Below, in pieces: positions 24,701 to 35,565 of a stretch of DNA of 64,000 nt. The notes under the pieces were generated by a model that was given only the letters and a program-made list of their open reading frames with translations, was not told the origin of the DNA and searched no databases. The translations under genes and the position numbers were made by a program. Positions within the stretch are counted from its first letter, which is position 1. Every line of letters begins with the position of its first letter. Source of the DNA: Triplophysa rosa (Eukaryota; Chordata; Actinopteri; Cypriniformes; Nemacheilidae). The DNA is taken from positions 4,319,769 through 4,383,768 of the forward strand of contig NC_079913.1 in NCBI RefSeq assembly GCF_024868665.1, given 5' to 3'.

Positions 24701-27700
24701 CACATCATACACACTGGATTGAGGTGAAACTGAAGGATTATTCTTGTTCTTCAGGTTCCTGCAGTGGAATCGAATCCGATCGGTCACCAGAAAATCCTTC
24801 ACGGGTCTGAACCTGTTAGAGCTGCTGTAAGTCCTTCACATGATGATGATGATGATGATGATGATAATGATAATGATGATGATATCGCAATCTCTTTTGT
24901 CTCCTCATCACAGGGACTTGAGTAATAATGCCATCATGTCTCTTCAAGCTAACTCTTTCTCTCAGATGAGTCGACTGTCAGAGCTGTACGTACAGTATGA
25001 ATCTCTTCAAGTCTTCATCAGCTGCGTCACAGCTCTTTTTCTCATGAATCTGGTTCCTCTCTCGTTCCGTCAGGCACCTGAACACGTCCAGTCTGCTGTG
25101 TGACTGCCAGCTGAAGTGGTTTTCTCTGTGGGTGGCCGAACATTCGTTTCTTCCGCTGGTGAACGCCAGCTGCGCCCATCCGCTCATGCTGAAGGGTAAA
25201 AGTGTTTTCACTGTCGCTCAGGACGAGTTTGTGTGCGGTGAGCAACGATCTCTTCATGTCTGCTTTTATTTCTCACATGCAATGTGTGTTTAAATTAAAT
25301 TTCACTTGACATTGTGTTGCGTTGAAGCAAATCAGATTGATTTTATTTTTAATTGTGTGTTGTTTGTTTCTGTTTGGCCAGCGCAGAAAGCAAACACATA
25401 AATGCCGACTGCTGTCGATCATGTTGTCCCACTCCTCACCTGTCATTGGTCAGATTGGTGTGTTTGACTCGTGTGCATCTGTTCTTGTTTCACAGATGAT
25501 TTACCCAAACCTCAGATCACCGTCCAGCCGGAGACTCAATCTGCCATCAAAGGCACAAACGTGACGTTTGTTTGCTCGGCCGCCAGCTCCAGTGACTCGC
25601 CCATGACATTCGCCTGGAAGAAAGACAACGAGATTCTGAACGACGCTGAGATTCATAACCAGGCTCACGTGAGATCTCAGGCTGGAGAGGTGAGCGAGGT
25701 GACTGAATACACCACCACCCTGCAGCTGCGCTCTGTTGAGTTCTCCAGCGAGGGCAAATATCAGTGTGTCATCTCCAACCACTTTGGATCGTCATACTCC
25801 AACAAAGCCAAACTGACCGTCAACAGTAAGTGTTCACACAGTTCAGCACACACACACACGTGTCAGCCATTGTCATCTGATCTTGTCAGTCTGTCATTTC
25901 TGAAAGTCTCGAAACTAAAGATGGTCCACTGTACTTTGATTCCTCGTAGTGTTGCCGTACTTCACGAAAATGCCGATGGATCTGACGATTCGTGCGGGGG
26001 CTACGACCCGTCTGGAGTGTGCTGCCAGTGGACATCCATCGCCTCAGATCGCCTGGCAGAAAGACGGAGGAACTGATTTCCCAGCCGCACGTGAGCGGCG
26101 AATGCACGTCATGCCAAAAGATGACGTGTTCTTCATTGTGGATGTGAAGACTGAAGATATCGGCGTGTACAGCTGTACGGCTCAGAACACTGCTGGGTCT
26201 GTTTCTGCTAACGCTACGCTAACTGTACTGGGTAAGATAATCATATGATGATGAACTATTCCTCTTTAGAAGTTCAGAGAGAGAGAAAACATTGTGTTGT
26301 TCCTGCAGAAACCCCATCATTCCTCAGACCTCTGATGGATCGTACCGTGGTAAAGGGAGAGACAGCAGTGCTTCAGTGTATCGCCAGCGGCAGTCCTCCT
26401 CCACGGCTCAACTGGACTAAAGATGACAGTCCTCTTCTCGTCACAGAGCGCCACTTCTTCGCCGCTGGAAACCAGCTGCTCATCATCGTGGACGCGGCCG
26501 AGGTTGACGCGGGAACATACACCTGTGAGATGTCCAATCCGCTGGGCACCGAGCGAGGAAACGTCCATCTGTCCGTCCTCCCCAACCCCAACTGTGACTC
26601 TGGTTCAGCCGGCGGTGGGGCGTTGGGCTCGAGATCAGCCGGGGGTCTGGAAGATGACGGCTGGACCACTGTGGGGATCGTGATCATCGCTGTGGTCTGC
26701 TGCGTGGTGGGCACGTCTCTGGTCTGGGTGGTGATCATATATCACACGCGCAGACGCAACGAGGACTGCAGCGTCACTAACACGGGTCAGTTTCCATGAT
26801 CTCAACCCCTCACTCTTGTAATCCTCAATTCATTTTCTGTCCGTTCAATCTCATGGATTTTGTTTCTGTGTAGATGAGACGAATCTGCCGGCGGACATCC
26901 CGAGTTATCTGTCCTCTCAGGGGACTCTAGCGGAGCGTCAGGACAGTTATATTCCATCGGATAACAGCAGCGGACATCAGTACATGAGCGCCTCCATCGG
27001 AGGATTTTACATCCCACCCAAAGATTTAAACAGTAAGATGCACGCATAAACTAAAGTTAGCCAACATGACACAAATCATTATAAAGGTTTCAACGATGGG
27101 CTGTTAATCACGGAACGTCTTGTTTGTTTATCCTGTAGGTCTCTATCGGTTGGAGACAGGAAGTGAAGGAGACATGGAGGTGGCTATTGACCCGCTGCTG
27201 TGTCAGTATCAGCCGAGAGGAAACCAGTACAACGCAGAACTGCCCGAATCCTACAGTGGTCAGTCCGACACCATCACATCAACACTGCAAGTGTGTGTGT
27301 GTGTTAAATGAGATGTTGTGTTATGTCCCTCAGACCAGTGGCTCGTGTGTAGAGACTCATACAGCAGCTGCAGGACGAGAGATTTCTACACCTGCAGGTC
27401 ATCACTCCCCAGTGAACCCATGGATCATGTGATGCAGCTCTCGAGCGTGGGTGTTCACCTGCAGACGGATCAGTTCTGTGTGGATGACTGTGAGCGAGGG
27501 AGCTGCTCTGGATCATATATGGGTGGGTCTTTCATTCTGAAAAATGTCTTTTAGTGACGGCACTGTTTTGTTTGAACTCAACTCATCATATGTCAGTTTT
27601 GACTCATTTGTGTGGTCTCTGGTCTCAGGTACGTTTGGTAAAGTGCCGTGGAGAACACAGCAGGAGCTCTGCTCTTACAACAGAGTTGATCTTCATGAGA

Positions 27701-27843
27701 ATTCATACACTGCCTTGAACACAGACTCTGATCGTGAGGAGGAACACACGAGCCGTGCGCTCACAGAAGCGTCCAGCGCTGGTGTGTATGAGCAGCCCTT
27801 TGATAACAGGACGATAGAGAGGTTTGTGCACGCAGTCATGTGA
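18712..27843 (+). CDS. lrig3: Leucine-rich repeats and Ig-like domains protein 3
   Basis: Single-pass cell-surface protein that modulates receptor tyrosine kinase and BMP-type signalling (family knowledge). The 19 coding exons are 18712-18911, 21103-21174, 21259-21333, 23177-23311, 23402-23545, 23625-23768, 23853-23996, 24072-24215, 24593-24673, 24755-24826, 24914-24985, 25074-25237, 25496-25825, 25950-26231, 26309-26785, 26874-27032, 27139-27258, 27334-27522 and 27629-27843, totalling 1072 residues (human about 1119). Order: signal peptide (1-25), Cys-rich LRR cap (CPSVCSC), about 15 LRRs to residue 430, C-terminal cap with [10 protein letters not shown], three Ig-C2 domains (about 483-780), a helix near 806-828 ([20 protein letters not shown]), and a cytoplasmic tail beginning with [23 protein letters not shown]3 is chosen over LRIG1/2 from the tail and from the MCT2 neighbour. 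LRR introns all split a Leu codon in phase 2. Confidence 0.95.
20225..20515. repeat. Degenerate foldback MITE in lrig3 intron 1
   Basis: It has the same general plan as the element at 7484: ATCAAAATTCTGTTATAATTTA on the left, TGAACTGTCCCTTT on the right, and internal AAATATCTTTTGTGTTCTGA opposing ACACAACAGATGATATTTTG. The arms are diverged and lie in the long first intron of lrig3. Confidence 0.7.
24839..24882. repeat. (ATG)n microsatellite in lrig3 intron 10
   Basis: Perfect and near-perfect TGA/TAA trinucleotides immediately after the donor of the exon ending at 24826. It occupies half of a short 87-base intron. Confidence 0.9.
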
Positions 27844-28215
27844 CTTTATAAACCCTTTCCTCTCTTCAACCAAACCCCAGAAATCTTCTACCTCAGAGTG
27901 AACTCTACATCTGAATGTAACCAGAGACTGATGGAGACATTTGTACAAAGATATAGAATATAAATACATTTTATACAGAAGTATTGTATGTTGTAAATTA
28001 AAAGTGTAAATATGATCTGTTTATTTTTCCTACTATTGTTCCTTCATGTGTCGTGTGTAGACCGGAGTCAAACATGTCACCGTGCATGAACATTTCACCA
28101 ACTTCATCAGTTTATTAATGACAGCGACTCATTGAAGATTATTTGAGGATCAGTGTGACAGTTGTCTGTGTTTGATGCAGATTCATGATTCTCTGTTGAT
28201 TTGCTTTGTGTTTTA

Positions 28216-28221
28216 AATAAA
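28216..28221 (+). terminator. lrig3: Polyadenylation signal of lrig3
   Basis: A canonical AATAAA 373 bases after the stop codon, followed by a TG-rich region (GTGTTTGATG and CACACTGTGATGTG context). It is the first AATAAA after the stop. Confidence 0.6.
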
Positions 28222-28531
28222 GCTGCTGTTTGCACAGACGTGAAACTATCAAACACACTGTGATGTGCTGCTGAACGTTCAACCCTGCTCTGGAATACAC
28301 AATATTTGATCAAAGATTGTGAAGATTCAATCATAAAACTTAACACAACACAAACTTAAAAAACCTAAGGCAGTATGTTCATGAGAGTCAGATTTTCCTG
28401 GCACAACACGAGAACAACTGAATTCCAGAAGAATTCCTGCACTTTGATTCAGACTCCAGCGAGTTTCTGCTGATCCAGCATCAGTTTTTATTTGAGCGTG
28501 TCCTCAGGTCACTGACCTCAGATCTGTTCCT

Positions 28532-28569
<38 letters not shown>

Positions 28570-31500
28570 AGCTGGGTGTTGTGGTTGATTGGTGGTGATT
28601 GTTTGCAGATGTTGGAGGTAATGGATGATCCAGCGGCTCTTTCATCAACAGATTCTCTCAGCTGAAGATATAAACATCTTCACCGTTCTTCATCTTGAGG
28701 AATCCTTAAAAACAGATTTTCTTTATCGTACAGATGTTGAGTTGTGATCTCTTTATGGCGCCTGTGGTTTCTCGTAACTCTTTTCAGCACAGGTGGGAAC
28801 GCAGAGACTTCAAGTAAAAAGTGCAGGGCATGAGGAATTCTGGGAAGGTTGGTGGGATATCAGAGCAGTTGGAGTCTGAATCATCCCACGAGAAACTGAT
28901 GTGAGATCAGTGAAAACGACTCATCTGAGATTCACACCAATGATACGACTGGCAGCGTTTGTCCAGACCACAGCACGAAACTAACATTAAAAAAATATTA
29001 GAAGTGTCGAGAAGTCAGATTGACCAAACAAGTGTTTTAAGAGTCAAGTTTGAGACACAAATGAAAGAGTCAAAGCTGTAAATGTGAACTAAAGTTTATT
29101 TCCAGTGGAGCAGCTCACACTCTTTATTTAAACAGCACAGATATATTTGTGTAACATCTAAACACATTCACACATTTCTGCCATATGTGCTGCAGTAACA
29201 CAGAAGTGTGTGTGTGTGTCATGTGAACTGTAGAATTGTGTAAATCTTTTACAGTATTACAGTAATGTGTTGACATTTTTGCACTTTTATAGCTTTTTTT
29301 TGAGAAGGTTGCCATGTGATGTTTTTATTCACATGCAGAAATTTTCTGCAGATTTTGCATTCATTGGTGTCTCGCTTGACAGGCAGTCAGGCCACCCAGA
29401 AGAGACGTTTTCACAGACTCACAGACGTTTCGCTGTTGGTTTATCGGATCTGAGCCAAATCATATATACCGTCTTCATACACGGCAGATCTTTCTCCTCC
29501 CTTGTGCAAGCCAAATGATCGCCATCCAAGAAGAAACACGACTCTCTCGCTCAACAGAAATAAGAGTCAATATGCAGTCTCTCTCATAACAAAGATCTGC
29601 TGATGTTTTCCAGATGTGACTCCATCTGATGATGCCAGAAACACGAATATCATCATTATTAAAGAAATGAAACTCGCCCTCCTGTCAGTCTGACACATAT
29701 TTGCTTTTATTTCCATTAAACACAGAAGTAGATGTGCAGAAGAATCTCACACTGAGAATGACAGCATACGCATTTTAGCTGAAATTTCCCTTTTAATCAT
29801 GATCAACTTTAACAGCTCTGAGAAATTCCAACACACATGTGACAACCTGTGTGCGCGTCTATATATATATATGTGTGTGTGCGTGCGTGCGTGCGTGCGT
29901 GCGTGGAGAGACAGAGAGGGAGAGCGAGAGTAAATGACTGTTATTAGTCTAATGGTTTTATAATGTCTCTTTCCTGACGTCTGTGACTGTTTGCTGCTGA
30001 TATGCGCACACACGCGCGCGCGCGCGCACAGTCTCAAATCATCACAAAGTCATCTGTAGAAAAATCAAAGACAACGGAAGTGAATGTTGTGAAGCAGCAG
30101 AATACACATTCAAACACACAACATACACTGTTCAATGTGTTTATCCTCAAGACGTTTGTACATGTTAACACAATAAAATCATTTAACATATCTGTGTTGA
30201 AGGTATATTAAATATTATGAGCACACAAATCAAGTCAACAAATACAGTAGATGGCCACAAGTCCAGTATGATAAAGACATGATTTTGACATGTGTGATGT
30301 TATATGGAGTGTTGTTCAGTGTTTGTGAAGATGCTGTCATACACACAGTCACATGAACACTATAATGTCGAGATACTAAACAGCACAACACAGTGTGCAT
30401 GTGTGTCTGCTGTAATAATGTGTTCATGTCAAACATGTTTATGTATTATATTGAGAAAACAATTGCAACAATTGTTCCTCTAGGCTGTTGTGACATCATC
30501 ATCTCTCTCTCTCTGTGAACTAGCACACATCTGTATTTTCCATCAGAAGTGATTTCTGGCTCTGGTGTCTCTTGTGTTCATGTTTTGCTGATGGAGAGAT
30601 TTTGCTTTTCTGACATAAACATTAGGAGAATTTCATAAATATCAATATAACATAGATATATTCTTTTTAAAATATTTATAGAATATGATTAATGTGAATA
30701 ATAATAATACAGTATGTGAATGAAGCCTGCCCTGTAGTTTGGATCTATTGAGTTTTTATTCATTAGATGTGATCATTAGTTTCTTCAGTCATCAGACAGC
30801 ATGAGCTCAGGTTATGAGAATGTAAAGATGCTGTAAGGTGTCTGTGAGAATCACTCCGGTCTTTATGAGTTAAATCTCTCATTATTGTTTGATGTTCAGT
30901 GTTTTACAGTCTTCATAATAAACTCATCAAAACTGACATTCATTTCAGTGAGGTTTTAAATTACTTTTTCAAAACTAAATGAATCATTGAAGTCAAACGA
31001 TATAATTGTTCTGATGGTACAACGATGAAAAAAGTAACGTGAAGTAACAAAGTCCTTGAGATCTGAACTTGTTAGTGCACTTGTTAGTGAGTGTGTGTTT
31101 GCTGGTAATTAGTGCTGTACCCTTTGACCTGCTGTCTGTTAATGAGAATCAGATGATGAAGTGATGATGGTGGAGGGTTTGAGCTCTGAGCAGATTAATC
31201 TTTCACTCCTGGATAATGAACCTCCTGTGGATATCAGAGCAGCGCGGGTCAGTCAAACACACAAACACATATCATAGAAGTTCATCATGACTGCACTAAT
31301 ATAAAGTACCACAATTTACTCTAGTACTGCCATGTTTTCTACATGTTTAATGGCAAGAGCATGGTTTTATGGACATAAATAGATCTCATAAATGGAGCGC
31401 CATACAGCTCCGTCTGTGAGTTTGAAAGGTTTTATTATCATAGTCTGACTATAGATATTGTAGTAACTGCAGTGACACAACTGTAACTTTGTGCTTATGC

Positions 31501-32629
31501 TACAAATAATAATATTACTGCAGTGAAATCAAGGTGACTCTTCAGAAAGTTGAAACACAATGATAGAATTATGTAAAGGTCAACAGCGCCACCGTGAGGA
31601 TACTGATGTATATACAGGTTTTATAAACTTAATCAGTTTTGTCAATTTAGTCCCTTTATCCTAAGCCTGTGCTGTCATAACTACATTAGTGCTTCATCAG
31701 TTGCTTGTTTCTAAAGTGTTAAAAAATATATATTATTAGATACAAATACTATAGATAAAATAATATGGGTTTAATAATGTTTAAGTAAATACTTATTCAA
31801 AACAACCACTTTAGCAAAGTTTGTCCTGTTTTTTGTTTATTTCTATAAATAACATAATTCATTTTGTTCAATAAATATACTGTCATTAAAATATGTTAAT
31901 ATCACAATATATAAAAACAAAATGATTTAAAAATAGTAAAGATTTTGAAAGCATTGGACATCTCATAACTTAATATAGATTTACAGCAGTAACAAAACTG
32001 ATATTTTATATCATATGATTAATATAATGTTTAGGCCTAATGGTTTCATTATAAATATGGTGATTATCTCTTCGGTGGACACCCAATTTAATGTATGATA
32101 TTTACCATCTGAATCTAACCATGTCAACAAATGATAACGTCAGCCAGCTGTTATCATGTTAATTTAGGGTGCTTTTTTACCCCAAATATCATACTTTTAC
32201 ATATTCTTCTGTTATTGAAAAATTGTTGCACAAGACCCTAATTTTAGCAATTATCATGCTCTGCTTAAATCTTCAACATTTTGAAAAACATAATCAAATA
32301 TTAGATCAAATTAGCACCAAATCAATTTTGCACTGTTGCCCGTGATCGTGTCAAAGATCAGCTGAATATCCACATGCAGAGGGAAAAGTGCATGTTTTGG
32401 AAGGTGCTACAGCAATTTTTGTGCCATGTAGTGGTTTACAAGAAAATAAAATCAAAAGGTGCCTTATACCCCGTTGTAGCCTACCCTATCAAAATCATTC
32501 AAATTCATATACTTGTTTCACAGATGACTTCCAGCAGTGACTCCACATTTATCTGTCCAAACATCTGATCCCAACATGAATACTTGACTTGATTTAACAT
32601 CAAACACAAATTCTTTAATAAATTACAGG
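28222..32629. other. 4.4 kb intergenic interval between lrig3 and atp23
   Basis: No exon with a family-like translation. Contents seen: a GA microsatellite at 28540-28568, TA/GT and GCGT tracts at 29862-29904, GCGC at 30012-30028, and a very AT-rich stretch at 31700-32330. The 84-codon frame at 29267-29518 has no initiator context and resembles nothing I know. Confidence 0.5.
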
Positions 32630-32635
32630 TTTATT
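32630..32635 (-). terminator. atp23: Candidate polyadenylation signal of atp23
   Basis: TTTATT on the plus strand reads AATAAA on the minus strand, about 250 bases beyond the atp23 stop codon. Confidence 0.4.
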
Positions 32636-32887
32636 TCATTCCTTCCAAACTATAACGAGTGTGTTTTTCCTCATTTGTGGTCAATTAAAAAGACTTTAGT
32701 GCCAATCAAATTATGAAAAAGGCAAGTGTGTGTTCTTGACAACGACACACAGAAAACACACAGAGAGGAATGAACAGTGAATGTTCTTCTGGTCATCTGT
32801 GATAAATGCAGATTATTTGTAATTCAGGTCATATTAAAGCACCGTTGTGAGAATAAAAACACAAAGCGACACTGCACTTTGTGTGAT

Positions 32888-34442
32888 TTACAAGTTTGCA
32901 TGGTATCGATCTCTGTTCTCAAAATCCCTGTGGGCAAACTTCGCGTCCTTCTTGCTGTGTGGGATGCGACCAAAGGGGGCGTGGTCATTGAAACAGCTGT
33001 CAAACACCTCATCCACCACTCGCTCCGCCTCCTCCCTGCTCACCTTCCTCACGGCGAGGATGGAACGCAGCGCGCGACTGCGGACGCATTCCTGCTCAAC
33101 AAACACAAGAGACCTTCTGATGAAAATCACAACACGTCATACACTCGATCTGCTATACACCAGAATAACACAGAGCAGACACTCTCTCAGATTACAGTCT
33201 TCATCTCTTACTAATACTTCTAGGCCCGGTTTCACAGACGAGGCTTAAAGCTAGTCTCAGACTAAAAGGAATGTGTGACCTGTCTTAACTGAATATAACT
33301 TGCCCAGAAATATCTTAAAATATATCGGTGCCATTGTTTTGTCTCAAGATGCACACCAGTAATGTATTCTTATAAGGCATTTTCATAAAAGCGACACAAA
33401 TATCTTAATTCAACTAAGGCATAGTCCTGGCTTAAGCTAGTGTTAAAAAAAAACTAGTGTTTAATATCAAGCAACACAGGTTACTTGATGATGTTCCTTG
33501 AGGCCAAAGTTAAATCTGGAGATCTCATTGATGAAGGAACAGTCGCCGCTCAGATTGGCCGCTCGAATCTACCAGAAAAACAAAGAACATGTCACGGTCA
33601 CTCATCATTATTATACATGATAAATACAGTGTAAATGATGATGTCCGGTCACCTCTGAACAAGCCAAATGTCTGAAGTTACTGAACCAGTCCACTCGAGC
33701 TCTGCAGTGATCGAAAGCATGAATGAGTTCATGTGTGACCACTCGATTCATATGAGCCTGCTGATGAATGTTATTCTGACACAAAACAATCTGCAACACA
33801 AACACACGACAGTAATTGACAAACACTGACACGTCACGTGTGGACTTAATGTGCGAGTTTAACTCACCTGAGACGTGGCTGCATCAAATCCTCCACTGAC
33901 GGTCCCATCACAATCCTCACAGGAGAAATGTCTGTCTTTATAAACTGTACTGAGAAGAAATCGCATAGAAATCACACGTGACGTCACACACACGTGCACA
34001 GAGGTGTTCATGCGTGATGATGATCTTACCAGCCGGAGTTTCTCATGGCCCCCAGCAGAAGTTTAGCGTATGGACCTGAAAAACACACAGAGAATGAAAG
34101 AAAAGCGATCAGTTATGACGTGTTTGTTATGTTACCTGTTCTTCTCTGCAGTGAGACATTACGCATGCGCTGCGCTGAGCTATATAACACGCGCGCGCAC
34201 ACACACAGATGTGATTTTGTCTTACTAGTGTCCAGGGTGAACTGCAGCATGATGTGACACTTGTGTTTAAAGGTGAACAGACTCTCTCCGATCGAGCCCT
34301 CCTTGTATTTGCTGCGCGCTCTGCCCGGATATAAACCGTACCCGTAATCCTCAACCTTCCGCTCGCTGTCCGCCGCTTTATTCTCATCAGATGCTTGTTT
34401 GTTGGTAAACAAATTCTCTTTATTCTCTTCCCTTGCAGCCAT
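32888..34442 (-). CDS. atp23: Mitochondrial inner-membrane metalloprotease ATP23
   Basis: Zinc metalloprotease of the mitochondrial intermembrane space/inner membrane. In yeast it processes Atp6 and assists F1Fo assembly; the human orthologue is also called XRCC6BP1. Six coding exons on the minus strand, 34226-34442, 34030-34075, 33868-33949, 33653-33790, 33485-33568 and 32888-33091, sum to 256 residues (human 246). The catalytic HELIH motif is at residues about 135-139, followed by AFDHCR, with HFSCEDCDG upstream and the family ending FENRDRY. The N-terminal 50 residues are polar and poorly conserved, as in the family. The start is the ATG at 34440-34442, with G at +4 and no in-frame ATG just upstream. 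It is arranged head-to-head with rpap3. Intron 5 contains a MITE. All catalytic residues are present. Confidence 0.95.
33223..33448. mobile_element. MITE with GGCCCGGTTTCACAGAC end, atp23 intron 5
   Basis: The left end reads GGCCCGGTTTCACAGACGAG and then GGCTTAAAGCTAGTCTCAGA. The right part carries the inverted match TAGTCCTGGCTTAAGCTAG. It belongs to a well-known cypriniform non-autonomous family. The far right terminus appears to be lost. Confidence 0.75.
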
Positions 34443-34805
34443 TGCTATATACGCCGTGCGCGCTCGCTCAAAGGTCACCCAAGCGCGGTGCTTGGTTTCA
34501 AAATTAAAGCGTCCGAGACTCGGGTTTCAAAATAAAAGCTTTATACAGAGACGAAATCAATAAATATGTTTTTTATTAACTTGATTATAATTTGTTTGTT
34601 GCTGCACGCTTGTATATACTACAAAACAGTGTAATATATATAAAAAAATATTTTCCCTGTAGATTTTGGCGTTTTCAGGTGTTGGTATTTTCACGCGCGC
34701 GGGCTGCGAGTGTGTGACGTAAAGCCCGAGTGCGCGCAGAGTACGTCACGCTGTCATGGCGCTGAAGACAAACGGCTGAATAAAACCTCGCCATCATTTC
34801 TGAAG
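34443..34805. promoter_or_regulatory. Shared atp23/rpap3 bidirectional promoter
   Basis: Only about 300 bases separate the atp23 ATG from the putative rpap3 5' UTR exon, which ends at 34805 with donor GAAG|GTATGA. The interval contains CpG-rich GCGCGCGGGCTGCG and two CRE-like words, TGACGTAA (34716) and TACGTCAC (34742). A short upstream frame, ATGGCGCTGAAGACAAACGG ending in TGA (34756-34779), lies in the rpap3 5' exon and could dampen translation. Confidence 0.6.
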
Positions 34806-35565
34806 GTATGAAACAGACACACCTGTTCTTCACTGCCGCTACAGTATTCGATTTTAAGCATATTAATTGTTTTTAATCAGTTTTTTAATTACGTAGAGGT
34901 ATTAGTCGATAGTAATAAAATGTATGTTACGTGTGATGGCAACTCATGTAACGTTACTGTTATGTGATTGTTATCATTAAATATACGTCAAATAATAACT
35001 CGTATCTGTTTATATAACATCTCTGTGTTTACTGACCTGCTGTCTGCAGGTGTTTGTTTGTATAACTGTAACGTCACATGGTGGAGTTTATTAAGTTTAT
35101 TAATCGTTTAGTTTTGTTCATTCATAATTTTGTTTTAATTTAATTAATATGATGTCTTACAGTCTTTTATGATCGGTTGAGCGTATTCATGAGATTATTG
35201 TTGTTGTTGTTGTTTAACAAGTTTGTTAAAGCCATAGTGTTGGTAGTTTCCCTATCAAAGCGTTACCATAGTACCCACAGTTTCCGCCACACCGCCAGTT
35301 CTTGTGGAACAGTTAGTGTTTGTAATCACAGCAAATGAGTGTGAACTGTGAATCCTCCTTCAAACTGTGTAAGAATCTTATCGGATGATTTTGTTTAATT
35401 TGATCATTTTTAATGATACCCAGTTCACTCTAGGAATAACACACGTATTTATTATGGTATTTTGATGGTTGTCATGGTCATTTTTAGAAGGGTAATGGAT
35501 TAGCAGCTGGCAGCCGTGATGAACAGATCATGACGTGTGTGTTTGTGTGCGTGTACAGAACAGTG

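Noticed and set aside
26373..26738. 121-codon minus-strand frame
   Set aside because: Antisense of the lrig3 exon encoding the third Ig domain and membrane helix; no similarity of its own.
29267..29518. 83-codon plus-strand frame, at first a candidate small gene
   Set aside because: No convincing start context, no signal peptide or domain, and nothing similar that I know; left as intergenic.
34443..34478. N-terminal extension of atp23 upstream of 34442
   Set aside because: The apparent initiator at 34478 is GTG; the ATG at 34440-34442 is the first real one.
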